From: Carposina sasakii
Taxonomy: Eukaryota; Arthropoda; Insecta; Lepidoptera; Carposinidae
Length of the DNA stretch: 64,000 nt
Assembly (NCBI GenBank): GCA_014607495.2
Contig: CP053154.1
Span: 6,820,001-6,884,000 of the forward strand
Direction of reading: 5' to 3'
Shown: positions 34,681 through 47,800 of the stretch, piece after piece
How positions within the stretch are numbered: position 1 is the stretch's first letter
Layout of the letters: every line of letters starts with the position of its first letter
The notes under the pieces: generated by a model
What the model was told of the DNA's origin: nothing
Database searches by the model: none
Seen by the model: the letters and a program-made list of their open reading frames with translations, nothing else
Position numbers and translations under genes: made by a program

Positions 34681-35312
34681 TGTTACTAATACCTGTTCTT
34701 CTAGTTTTTCCAGTAATAGGTTAGTTGAAAGCTTGTTGAAAGTAAAGATCATACTTAAAACTATGTGCATTAATTAAAAGAATATACCTTTAATAGCTAC
34801 CCAATTACTCCATAACAGCATAAAAAAATTGGACTCACAGAACTCTAAAGTATTCGCACCTCGTAATACCTTTTTGAAAGTAGAGTCAACAAGTCTGCTT
34901 AAAGTAGAGCAGAAACATAATGGTAGGCAACCAACCAACTGTTGTAATAAACTTTTAAGCTCAGACTTGCATACTGATGCACAGATTACCTACTTCTAGG
35001 TACCTGGAGGATGTTTTACTATGTTAATTTCAACAAACTTTCACACAGAGCACCATCGGTTAGAAAACTATTCGTGAGAAACGGGCATGTTAGTAACTAA
35101 AATTAGGTAAGTACTGAAATTCTTTGACTTTCTTCTTTGAAGGTCCTCACATGGGGCAACGAACTTTTCTGTTGTTGAATATACATATATATCTATTATA
35201 TCGAAAATTTTGCAGTGTAGATAATTATTAGATAGCGCCTTGAATGTTATAGTGGTAAACATAGACCGTGTTGTGTAAACTTCATACAATATAATAGGTA
35301 TTATATAAATTA

Positions 35313-35522
35313 CTAGCAGCCGCCCACGACTTCGTCCGCGTGAGGGGGCGTTGTACCCGTGCAAAGCCGGGCAGGTTGTTGTATAGACTGTAGCCTTCCT
35401 TGGTAAATGGGCTATCTAACACTGAAAGAATTTTTCAAATCAGACCAGTAGTTCCTGAGATTAGCGCATTCAAACAAACAAACAAACAAACAAACTCTTC
35501 AGCTTTATAATATTAGTATAGA
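35313..35522 (-). mobile_element. Complete non-autonomous Helitron-like element, 210 bp, family B
   Basis: On the minus strand it begins TCTATACTAATATTATAAAG after A and ends CTAG before T, with a GC-rich palindrome just inside the end. Both ends obey Helitron rules, making it the reference copy in this window. Confidence 0.85.
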
Positions 35523-37324
35523 TTTATATTTGGTTTTATAGTAGGTAAGTACCTATCCTAAATAGTAGGCAGTGGTATATTATACATGTGTAGTGGTGCA
35601 TATTAACTACGTTTAAAGTCGCAAATAAATCTATTAAGAATATGTTGCCACAGATCCTTTTTATCATTATTTATTTTACACTAATTGCATTACGTTGCAT
35701 AAAAAGGATAAAGCCCCAACATTTAATTCTAAGGCAATTACAAACTAAGCGTATTCTGAACGAAAAAAATATGACGTCCAATGTATCTACCAAGGTACAT
35801 CAAAAAATAATTGAATAACTTTCTCATTGTGTCACGTATCTACATTTAAAAATGCATATTTATATCTTGAATTTTATTATTGTCATGAATGTATAGGTAC
35901 CTATAGATAGATGCTGTGGTTCTAGAAAGAGCAGTTACACATCATAATTTATTTGTAAAGTTGCCATACCTTGCAATTAAGCTCACTTTGGATAATACCT
36001 TAGCCACATTTCACACTGCATGAGGCCTGGCGCGTCCAGTATTCCCTCAGGATCGTAAATTAATTAGCCAGGACCGACACTACTTCATTAGGTACCTCAC
36101 GAATAGACGGTCCCAGGGAGGGAAACACTATTTTAACTTTGAGAATTGAATTTGTTGCGATAGGTAGATATAATTTTCACGGATAATAGATAGCTGCGTG
36201 ATTAAAACAATAGACTTAGATATAGCCTTTATGATGGATAAAGTTGATGCTGTCTGTATCTTTATTAAGTTTTAAAGAAAGACAGCGTCAAATTTATTAA
36301 TAAACTAATCTAATTGAAATTCCCATGGGAGTGATAAAAACGGCAATTCTAGATTTTACCCGGGCAAAGTCGTGGGCAGCCGGTATTGTACTCTAGGTTA
36401 CTGCAAAACAGTCGCCCACGTCAAATTAACCATAGATGATATCAAAAACATTCGTTCATCCATCATAAAAAAGGGATTTATTAAAGACAGGGTGATAAAA
36501 GTTAATAAAACCCTTACTTGTTTAGGTGACAATAAGACTGACTCCATTAATTTAATTCCTTTTACTGAGGTCACCCTTTTGGAAAGGTGTTGGATAATGG
36601 GGTGGAAGCTAACGACGTCTTCGTCCTTTATTTAAATTCCGAATCAAATGGTCGTCATGATAACGTGTTTACGTTAAGTTTTTCGGTACAAAGTCCTAAC
36701 AAAGACTAATGGCAGTTTTAAGTAAACCTACGTAATATCCCAGAACAATGATATAAGTTTCAAAGTAACTATACCTACTTATTTATTTAGATACTCGTAA
36801 ATAATAATTAAAATTAGCGACTAATTAAATATTAACTTCGCAATGGTAATATTAAATTTATAAATTAATATAAGTACCTACTAAATGCAATTTAAAATTA
36901 TAATAGTAATAACAAAGTTAATTTATTCAGACAATTAAAATCCTAAACATCACAAATAAAATTAAATTAAAATCAACAATAATACGCCCATACTTTCAAT
37001 TTTATTACATTAATTGACAAGGTCAAATGTATTAAGTACAAAAGATGTCTATCGGTATTTAAAAAAATAATAATCTAATATTTCGCCAATCGACGGAGCC
37101 ATAAAATCAAAAGTTGAAGTTGAATATTCCGAATTATTACAAAAATACATAAATGTAGTTTAAGGCTAAAAAGGTCTTTACCGTCTTTACAAATAAATAA
37201 TCTATAAGTATATTTTGCTGTGTCTGTTAATAACATCCATAACTTCTAAAAGTAATTGACATAACTTTACGACTAATGGTTATGACATTTCTAATTCATT
37301 CATATATAAAATATACACAACAAG

Positions 37325-38119
37325 CAATAAGCGCCGCGGCATAGAGTGGGGACTCTCTAGTCTTGGAAGGCCTGGATTATGCCGATGACCTATGCTTGCT
37401 AAGTCACACATGCGCCGATATGCAAGCTAAGCTGTACGACCTACAACGAGAGGCGAAGGAGGCTGGACTGCGAATCAACTCAGGAAATGAGATGCGGAGC
37501 AACGATCTCCTTGACCTTGGACATTAGCACAGAGGATGTGGAAAGGGTGCACAAAATCACTTACCTCGGTAGTGTAGTGTCGGAAACTGGAGGGACCGAA
37601 GAGGACATCACTTCGAAGATCGCCAAAGCAAGAGCGACCTTCGCACAGCTGCGCCCTGTTTGGTAATCACGGAAACTGACTAGGAGAGTCAAGCTCAAGA
37701 TATTCCGGTCTAATGTTAAAACCGTGTTGCTGTACGGGTGTGAAACGTGGAAGATTACCAAGGACATCTCGCACCGGCTCCAGGTCGTAGTCAACCGCTG
37801 TCTTCACCATATTCTCGGTATTTACTGGTCCGAACGTGCGGTGGGAACGCTGCGGTGAGACCCGAATCGACCAGCAGATTAAACGCTGCAAGTGGAACTG
37901 GATCGGCCACACGCTTCGAAGGGAGGAAAACTACATCCGAGACAAGCCTTGGATTGGAACCCCCAAGAGAAGCGCAAACGTGGCCGTCCTAAGCAGACCT
38001 GTCGGCGTACAATCATGGCAGAGGCGAAGAAAGTAGGGAAGACCTGGAGCGAAATAAAACGTGACGCTCAGAACCGAACGGGATGGCGGATATCTGTGGA
38101 GGCTTTTTGCCCCAGCTAG
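37325..38119 (+). pseudogene. Decayed non-LTR reverse transcriptase fragment
   Basis: Frame-shifted coding remnant. GLDYADDLCLLSHT (near 37370) holds the YADD catalytic motif of reverse transcriptases. It continues through GLRINSG, YLGSVVSETGGTEEDI, KTVLLYGCETW (near 37720), CKWNWIGHTLR and GRPKQT to a stop near 38117. Several frameshifts and an internal stop (VW then TAA near 37660). The later part resembles RTE-like elements; clade uncertain. The 5' end is missing. It lies 200 bp upstream of the probable Pvr promoter. Confidence 0.8.
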
Positions 38120-38339
38120 GGGACACAGGAATATAAGTCAATGTACGTATATTCATAAGTTGTACAAAATAATTTGATATCAGACTTGTATTGACCACAA
38201 AAAAATGTTGCTTGTAGCTCAGAAGACGCAGACAGATTTGTCATTAACACCTTCTGTAATTGTTAAAGTTAAAGGTTACATAGAACATCTAATAGGTAGA
38301 CAGTATACACTATACATGGTGTGGTTTTATTAGTAGCTA

Positions 38340-38839
38340 TCAGCTATCCCATTCGCTCCAATGGCGTTATCTTATTAGACGGCGAGGTCGATTGAATAAA
38401 CTGTATAGAGGCGTCCGTGCTTCGTTCGTTTGGTATTTATTCGACATTCCGACGGAGAAGTCCCCGCGAGAAGGTCGCGCGTGGCGTTGTTACTCGGTTT
38501 TAGTCACGTATTCATTCACAACTTGTAACTTTAAAACAACTCTATACAGTATACACAGTGATTCAGCGAATACTTCCAGTGTTGATAAAAGCAAATTGTC
38601 AAAATGTGATCGAAAATGAATATTTAAAATGTTAAACTCTTCACTTACAAGTTTGTTTACGTAGGAATTTGAGAAGTGAAGTGCAAATCAAAATGACTCA
38701 GTGTTCTCTGGTTAACAAATGTTTACTGTTTCTAAAACTAAACGTATAGCCTGTGGAATGTGCTTCGACTGTAACAATTTAGTGCAAAGGTTTATAAATA
38801 GAGCTTTCGAAAAGGTCCATACTATGGATTATTAGTTCA
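38340..38839 (+). promoter_or_regulatory. Probable Pvr promoter and 5' leader region
   Basis: A locally GC-rich stretch (38385-38500, for example GACGGAGAAGTCCCCGCGAG) precedes the signal-peptide exon. No TATA box stands out, so the start site cannot be fixed. Several short upstream ATGs occur in 38500-38830. Assigned by position only. Confidence 0.35.
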
Positions 38840-41800
38840 ATGTTGTTATGCGTTAAAGAACCAAGCTCTCGAGGAAGTTTTGCCGATATGCTGCTCATAT
38901 CTAAGATGAAAGCAAATCGCAGTTATTTGTTAATTGTTCTGAGCTGTATGCTAGCTCTAACAGCAGCAACGACTGACCCAGGTTTGAAACTTAGTCCCTC
39001 CGCACATGGAGCTACTCAAATATGACGGAATTAATCAGTAATTAGAATTACAAACTAGTTATAAACTGTATTTCGCACACGACGCTACTCACATTGCAAG
39101 GTTTCAGTCACTCCTGTTATTTCTACTACCAAATAAACACGTGCGAAAAACCTAGCAAGGGGAAATATTGGAAACTCGGGTAACCTAGTAGCTCGGCGAC
39201 CGGCACGACGCGTCGCGCGCGATCAGTTGCCAACGCGTTACTAACTGGTTAGTGACTAGTCGCGTCGTGTGCGAACCTGTATGGCAATGTATGGGCGGTG
39301 ACGCTCAAAAAACTCGTTAGTAACTTGAGTTTGTGATTAGTTCCTTTTGAGTAGCTCCATGTGCGGAGGGCCTTATGCTATTGAATGCCAACTCGTTTTG
39401 TTAATATGCACTACCTACTTATGAACTATCCAATAATTTCTGAATAATTCAACTTTCTATAATCCCTTTTTGCACTTGTTCTAATATGCAAACATACCAA
39501 AGCTGTTCCACAAGTTACAATTAACATATTAAATAAGTTCACATATACCAACCAGGTAAATGCAAATAACGCGATAACAGCTAAAATCTCGTTTCATCTA
39601 ATTTATGACATTTACATAGATAAAGTTAGCCTACATTTACGTGGGCAAAAGATAAAGAGAACATTAATTCATGAAGAATGGCAGAAACAAATGATACAAA
39701 TTGTATAATTGTATGACTTCAGTCAAACAATACGAATCTTATAGAATACTAGTGGACGCCCGCGACTCCGTCCGCGTGGACTACAGAAAAAAAAAACAAA
39801 ATAGAAAACAAATTATCCGGGATAAAAATATTTTCCCTGGATAAAAAGTAGCCTAAATGTTAAGTGGGACCTGTCACAATATATTCCTGAAAACTGCATC
39901 GAAATCGGTTCAGCCGTTTCTGAGATTAGCGTGTACAAATCGACAAACAGACAAAAAATCCAAAAATCATTGTTTTGGGTACTATTGCGTTGATAAAGGT
40001 AATATAATATTTTTTCTTATATATCTTCCATGTACAGACAGCGATCCGTTACATTTTTATTATATGTAGGTATAGTAATACTATACCTACCTATACATAT
40101 AATAAAAATATAGTATACTAAGTAGACTGTAAAGTTAATGACATACCTACAAAACTCCCAAATATCAGAGTAGCCTATATTACACTGTCACTCATAAACC
40201 TATATTTGGTCACTTTTATTATAACCTTAATTTACGTAAAAAGTAGATACAAACAAACAGAAATATAAAAAGCTTTAAAGAATATCCACACACAGAGAGA
40301 AATAAAATTTTAATATCTATATAATATAGTTATATACTCAATACTCATATATAATTATATAATTGTAAACTTGGAAAAGCTTTGGTATTCTTGTCACTAA
40401 ATTAACAATCTTTGCATTATATTTGCAATATGTAATTTAGAAAAGAGATGGTAAAGTTCGTCATCCGAGTGATTGACCCGGTAGCTCAGTGGTTAGAGCG
40501 GCTGGCACGGTTTGCAGTGGTCGTGGGTTCGATTCCCACTCGGGTGAAGAATTTTTTCCATTTCTTTATTAATAATTTTATAATCTTTGCATTGTAAAAA
40601 ATAATTGCATCTTGTAAAGTCACTACTTTTGTGATTCAAAACTGCAAGAATTAAATTTTGAATTCGTTCGATTTTAATCACTAACTTCTTATAGATAACT
40701 GTTTTTTTTCAGCTCGTAAAATTAACGATAGTTTCTGTTACATTTTATATAAATACGCATTACTTAGAGTTAAAGAGGTAAAGCGGGTCTCTTTTTTGGA
40801 AACAAAATCAATGTGTGATTCTATTTGTTAGGTTATACACTAGGTTCATGAGCGTGTCTTAGGCAAACTAAATATAATAATGCCTCTCGCCGACGACTTT
40901 ATTCTGAGACTTCAGTTTCTATAGTTTTCTTTATCGCTACGATACAAATAAAAGATAACGCGATACCTTGGATACTATCGATGGGCAAAAAATATAGCGT
41001 GCGTCGTTTGCAAAAACACAGACAAGTTTTAACGTTTTGTACTCGTACTTCGACTTACAACATTGATAACTAGAAGCAAAAAGTGTAGATAAATCTTAAG
41101 TGGGTACCTACCGCGTGTACGTACTCAAATTATATAAAGCATTCATTCCTCCTGTAATTTTTTTATAGATGTATTGTCAGTGGTATGTTATATTCTACTC
41201 GTATTTGCAAAATCAGATAACTTGCGTGACCTACCTCGCCGACAAGAAGCTATGCTATTAGCGACAATTTAGCTCTTATGTGTTAGAGACGACATCCACT
41301 ATAATACTCGATTCAAGCATTGAGCTACATTTATATTTAGATTCATCAGATACAGAGAATTTTTAACTTTTGTAGATAGATAGCTCTCGAATATAAATAG
41401 CAAAAATAGCTTTAGATCACTTTAACCATTAATACATTTAGTCGTTTTGTACAAACTTTGAATTCGGATTCTTGATGTGATCTGATTTTGTCTGTGTGAT
41501 AGGACGTAATTGTGCTTTATTCAAGATATTATCAATTTATTATTGGAATGATTCTCTGCCTAGATTAATGTGGAACCACGGTGGAATGATTTTTAAATGA
41601 CGTTTCATGCTGTTTATCTGCAGGACTTGGATAGTTTTAATATAAAATTTAAAAGATAGCATGGTTTATTTTTAAAGGTCTAATCTAAAGTCGAGATTAC
41701 TTTTACCGCCAAATATATAATTTACGAGTATGTAAAGAATCCTATCGTTAATTTTGCGCTACTAGGATATGATGCTTATCAACTACAATGTGACAGTAAT

Positions 41801-44800
41801 TTGCTTGGGGTCAGTAAAATACGCTAACGGGTCTATGTTTTGAGTAACATGTGGTAACCGCAGTATGCTAAAGTGTAAAATAATTGCATTTGGAATACTA
41901 ATTTGACAGGGTACCCGATTAGAATTCATCGTAGGTATTTTAAATGGTGTGGGTATAAACATAATGTACGTGATCGTGTAATATGTAGATTGATAATTTT
42001 GTGATGCCGAAAATGTTATTTCATGGAAACAACTCTCTAAGGTTTACTTAATTACTACCTAGATACAGTAATATGATTACCAATAATATTATATTAAAAT
42101 TAATTATCAATATAGTCATTCTAATGGTTTGTGGTAATTTGATAATAATATTGTTGTTTATTTACGATTGATGCATAAAAGGCGTACCTGCTTACTTACG
42201 CATATAACAATTAATACTTAGACCAATTAATAATTTAAGACATACATAGTATGACAATAATAAACTGGGTGATTATTATTTTAGTTTAGATACATAATGT
42301 AATATCTTACGTAAATCCTAAAGTTATAGACAAGTTACGGAAAAAGTTTTATAAAAGGATACTCTTAATTTAATTATTTTTTTAATTTTTAGAGATTTTT
42401 TTTAGAGAAAAAAGATGTAGGTACCTATGACCTATATGTATATATTGATAATTACCTTCAGGTGAAAAACCTACTGATTAATTAGGTAGGTAGTTGCTGG
42501 CATTTAATTTACTTTACACAATTTAATTTACTGTACGCAATGGTACTGCTAGGTGGTGGTATATCATGTCGATAGCATCTATGCACGGACCACGGAATGC
42601 ATTTTACGATCATTATCCTGTATTGCATTTGGTTGGGTTTCATTGGTTTCATCTGGAATAATAAAATGATTATATTATAAAAATAAAACTTATTTTTCTT
42701 TATCTTATACGAATCAATTAGACCTACAAACCTACAAATGTATGCTTTTTCAAAGATGCCTAGCAATCGATGCCTGTGTTCGAGAAAATTGGTTCATGGA
42801 TAAAGTATTCTCCAAAATTTTATATTCAAGTGTCGCTAATGAGACCATAGATGAGACTTTTCATTTGAGTATGTATGTGGATACGTTTCATTATGGCTAA
42901 AATTCGATTGTAACTTTAAAAGGTCTCGATTTGTTTCTACAACCTGAGTCACCAAACGGTTAAAATGATGTCTTAATGGGTAAAAAGTAATAAACTATTT
43001 TATTGAGAACACAGAGTTCTAATTTAAACTGTCTAAACTAGGAAAATTAGTAACAAACAGGTACTTAATCAAATAATAATTTGATTAATTCTTTAACACA
43101 AAATGTGGTTTTTTGTGAGTCATTCATTCAAGAATATATGTTTTTTTTCTTTCTTTTTAAAACGTAACTGTAAACATCGATGTCTCTCTCGCTTGACTCA
43201 CTAATACCATGCTTCGAAATGTTGTTTGTGCAATCGGTAACATTAACAATGACCTTCATGACTACTGCATCGGACATTTTTTTACATCTTCGAAATATTT
43301 TGTATCGTCCTTAATTATCATTAATTGTATACGAGTACAGTAAAGGCTGTTATGTAAGTGAATAATTCTTAAATATTACTATCATGCCAAAACCTCTCAG
43401 GGTAATTTTGGGAGGGTAAATGGGACACCTTGTATCATGCTCCACGGTTATAATTTAAATGTTAGATATATTGAAAAATGAAATATATTATTACATCAAA
43501 GGTAAAAAAAAGTATAACTATACACTCAGTAGATTTAGTCTGAAGTATTTTAGAATAATTAATTTCTCGTATTGCTAAATTACTACTTAATTATAATATA
43601 TAGAAGCAATACTCAAAACAAGTGATTCCACTAAGTCAATACTTTAAAACAGCACCTTATAACTAAAACAAGTATGATACAATACAGCTGCTTGAGGCCA
43701 CGGAGAAGTGAGGCTGTGTCGTCCGTCGATGACTCATACGCAGGCTGCCGCCATGCGCCAGATTGGGACGTAGGTATAGCGTAGTTTTCTTATGAGAAAC
43801 TTGTAATTTATATTGAATGACATGAGTCATTTTTACGAGTGCTGATCTATACTTTTGGGGACCTTATTCGGTATACATTTATCATGTGCTGGGGTTTTAT
43901 TAGTTGTTGATATTTCATATTTTTATGTTAGGTTTTTGGTAACTCTTTATTGTAGCAGTACATACCATTGGGCTCTGAGACAGACATTAAAAAAATATAT
44001 ATAACTAAGATTATAAGAAGACAATTAAGACTGGTAAAAAATGCATTATTGCTATTACATAAATCAATCTCCGGATAAGTATTATTTTTAAACGGATATA
44101 ATAGTATAGGGTAACTTTTAATGGAGCAGGGGATTTCCTAAAAAATACTATTTTACCTGGAGGCTGAAGACTATAATTATTTTAGCTGAATCATATTTTA
44201 TAAAGATCCTAGTATGAATCACACTACTCGTACCTATCACACTTATACACAAATCACAGTTATGACTTCGAAGTTACCGCGTTAACGACTAAATAGATTA
44301 TACTAGTCACTATTTAGAAGATTATGTAATGCCATGCATTCAAAAAAGGTGTAAATAAGTAGGTAAATAATACAAGATATAACCGATTACCATACTTAAG
44401 ATAGGTCTATGCTCAACGCATTTATATTAATAAAAATATTAACTTATCGTCATCATTATTATATTGTAATGTTTGTCCGATCCCGGAAGACTGGATGTAA
44501 CTAATCTGGCCATTTGGTCTATATTCGGCTTTTACGACTCATTAACAGTAGACCGATTATGTAGTGCCGTTGTTTTCACTTTTATTACCTCACGTCACTG
44601 GCACCTAACCTGCTAAGCTAAATTAATTACACCAAATTTCATACTGTGTAAAATGACTAGTCATAATGTAATAGAGCGGATATGATGGTACAATACAGTT
44701 TCCTACATCCTATATAGGTATATACTACTTCCTACTAATATGATATAAATGTTGAAGTCAGTGAAAATGGATGTTTAGATGTTGGTTAGTTTTTGACGCA

Positions 44801-47800
44801 AATCTATCGACTGGCAAGTACCTAGTCTGATTACGTATTTTGAAGAAATATACAGCAGAAATACATAGCAAAAATGGTATTTTGTTACCTACGTAATACC
44901 TATATTCATAAAATTTTATATTTCTAATTGTATTCTTGTAATGGAAACCACAATGCATTCATTCGCTCTTATTTTTCGAACTTTACACTTTGTCGGTGGT
45001 TAAATTATGACTAATGGTCAATACCTCTTAAATGCGCTAATAATAATGTTGTTGAACTGTGTTTGTATGATCTATATTGATAGCTGTATTCCATATTTAT
45101 TTATAACGGTTGTATTTGTGTATTTTATATTACGTTCCATTTTCCTCATAGAGTCAGTCAAAACAAGTAGCGTAAATAAATTGATAAAAAAGTTGCTTGT
45201 CGATATTGGAAAAACACGTGTAGTGCATGAATGTATAAAGAATATCGGACAGAGTGTTGTGACTACATAGATTGAAGCATTCATAGTAAGCTCGGCAACG
45301 ATATTCCATGGAGTAGGGATGTGTATTGACGCGTTATTCACACACATATACAAACCATTGTAAGCTCGGCGCCTACTGGAAAATACGCACAGATGCCCAA
45401 CGCGCCGCCGCCGCCATTTCGGTGCTTCAATCTATGCAGTGACAGCATTACGTCCGTTGTTCTTTATACGTTCATAGTGTGTTGTAAGAAAATATTTAGG
45501 TAATTTAGTAAATCAACCTACCCTCTTTACCAGTTTCCTAAAAAATTAATCCACCTGGGCATCTGTACTTTATATTTTAGTAGGAAAGTATTTTGGTAGA
45601 TTACGATATTTGAATCCTATGTACAGTAGGTAACTACGTGTACCTACAATGCGGAAGTTCAAATCTGCAAATAATGTCCTACCACCACTGGACACTACAC
45701 ACTTCGCAGACCCTTGGATTTGACGACTGATGATTGCGATCACTTGTTACTACAGTCGCGATGATATATGAGATCCAGATTAATTTGAAATTACCAAGAA
45801 AATCCTTATGCGGCCTTTTTAGAGACCAGCTGTGTTACAACATTGATTGTTTTCACTGTGAATTCGAGATACCTAATAAAAAGTGTAGAATTAAAAGACA
45901 AAAATACAAAACCGGTTCCATCCATACAACCCGGCAACGTAACAGTTTTTTTCATAAAAATAAGTAGGCCAAAACTTCTGTGACTCAATTAAAAATAACT
46001 AGAACTGTTGATTATAGTCAAGCTTTTCTACATACCAATGTTAGATATAAAATATAGAATAATCAGTACTTATTATACTTATAGTACGCAATAATTTAAA
46101 CTTAGGTTTCCTTCACTGGCAATTTGATAACAGTGAATCCATGTCGTATAGCAGTCGTAAAGAAAACACAATGCTTGACGACCTTTCTTATTATTTACTT
46201 GCTGATAAGATAACATCCAAAGCAATATAGTTACAGGATTTAACCTAAACCTAAGTAGTTATGTATATATAATCCTATACATTTGTACACAAATATATTT
46301 GTATAAAATGATATGCAAATGGCTGGCATTGTTGCTCAGTTGACCTAAATTGGACTAAACTAGAGGTTTTGACGACTACACCTTAGCAAAGATATCTGTT
46401 TAGAAAATATCGACGAAAAATGTTAACGAAATAAAAACGGTTTTAAAATAAGTGTGCTATCTTATCATATTTTCTTGCAAGTACACTTATGTTGTGCCAG
46501 TGGGTATTCCAATCTTCATTTGATTTTATCACTTCTAATCTAGTGGTTGCCTTATGGTCGAATTTTCGGAATTGCGATGGCAAATTTTGGATGCGAGAAA
46601 AGAACCATTTTTTCGCCATACAAATAATGAACATATCTACTAGCTAGAAAGAAGTATAAAAAATTACTTCGTATTTCAATCCATAGATAATCCCTCTCAA
46701 GAGTAGGTAGATATACCTACCTAAATTGGTCTTGTAAGAAAACAAATTAAAATTATGTTGTTTACTAAAGGTATATTCCTATGTATGGGTAATTCCTACG
46801 GAAATCGTTATTGAAAAAAAAAATGATAATAATTATTTCTGAATTACGTCTAGTACTAGCTAATTAATTTCAAACAATGTAGGCCTTTCAAGCAAATAAC
46901 ATTTATTTCTAATATTAAATCTATCTAAAATACAGTATGCATTTTAATACACTTTACAGGGAATCTGCATAAGAGTGACATGTAGTATTTTTTCTAAAAA
47001 AGACAGCACAATGAAATTAGTTAATCTTGATAACATCCAATATTTTGTTCTTTCCTATTTATAAGATATTTATTTTACACAAAATGTAGTTAGAATAGTC
47101 CAATTTAGCCGTAGTTACCCAAAAACTGAAGTTATTTTAACTGTTACGACATCAGAGTATAAATAGTTTGGTACCAAGCTATAATTTAACCCTCTATAAA
47201 AACCAACATATAGAACTTGGTATAAAATTTTACAACTGTTAAAAATAAAGGTCAAACGGTCGTTCTGTTGCTTATACGAAATAGCTTACTAAATATTATG
47301 TTGATGCCGTAACGAGGATTTAAGGAAGTATCTACGTAGAGCGCGTATTGTTTGAACCACGTATGAATTATTTTGAAGGTAATAAATATATACTTCCAAA
47401 AAAATTCAGATTATCCGCTATTTTTTAACTATGTTTAATTTTGTCACCGCAAATTAGTGTGTACCTATTTTACGCCGACAAAGCTGCACTCCGTTCAATA
47501 AAAGTTGTATTTTATAAGGTAAGAGTAGTTCTTATTTTTATACGCTATTCACGACATTTCATAAAATATAATACATAAAACAGTAGTGAAATTCACCTTA
47601 ATCGATTTTATGATCCATAAACACATTCCTCTAAAACAAGAATAGTTTTGTTTACGCATGTGAAGTTTTTTAAGCACATGTGGAACGCTTCGCTTCTATA
47701 TCGAGATAGAATAAAGATAAATAAAATTATATTTAATCGTATAAAAATAGTGTCTTTGGAAAAGCCGAGAATAGTTTTTGTGTTATTGGACCGCTTCAGG

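Larger units (their letters stand above)
28201..38339. other. Intergenic region between the ODF3-like gene and Pvr
   Basis: About 10 kb of repeat-rich non-coding DNA. Identified pieces are listed separately: (TA)n, Helitrons, a SINE, LINE remnants and a diverged duplication. The stretches 32650-34090 and 35530-37320 show nothing recognisable beyond AT-rich sequence; a fragment of Helitron tail (AAGTCGTGGGCAGCCGG) is near 36370. Confidence 0.55.

Noticed and set aside
36372..36635. 87-codon + frame near 36.4 kb
   Set aside because: Begins in a Helitron tail fragment and shows no domain.
40475..40547. tRNA gene
   Set aside because: The T-arm is perfect, but the acceptor stem mispairs, no usable anticodon arm forms, and the flanks are shared with two other copies: a SINE.
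45007..45270. 87-codon hydrophobic + frame in Pvr intron 1
   Set aside because: Its 3' part runs into a fold-back MITE; no homologue recognised.
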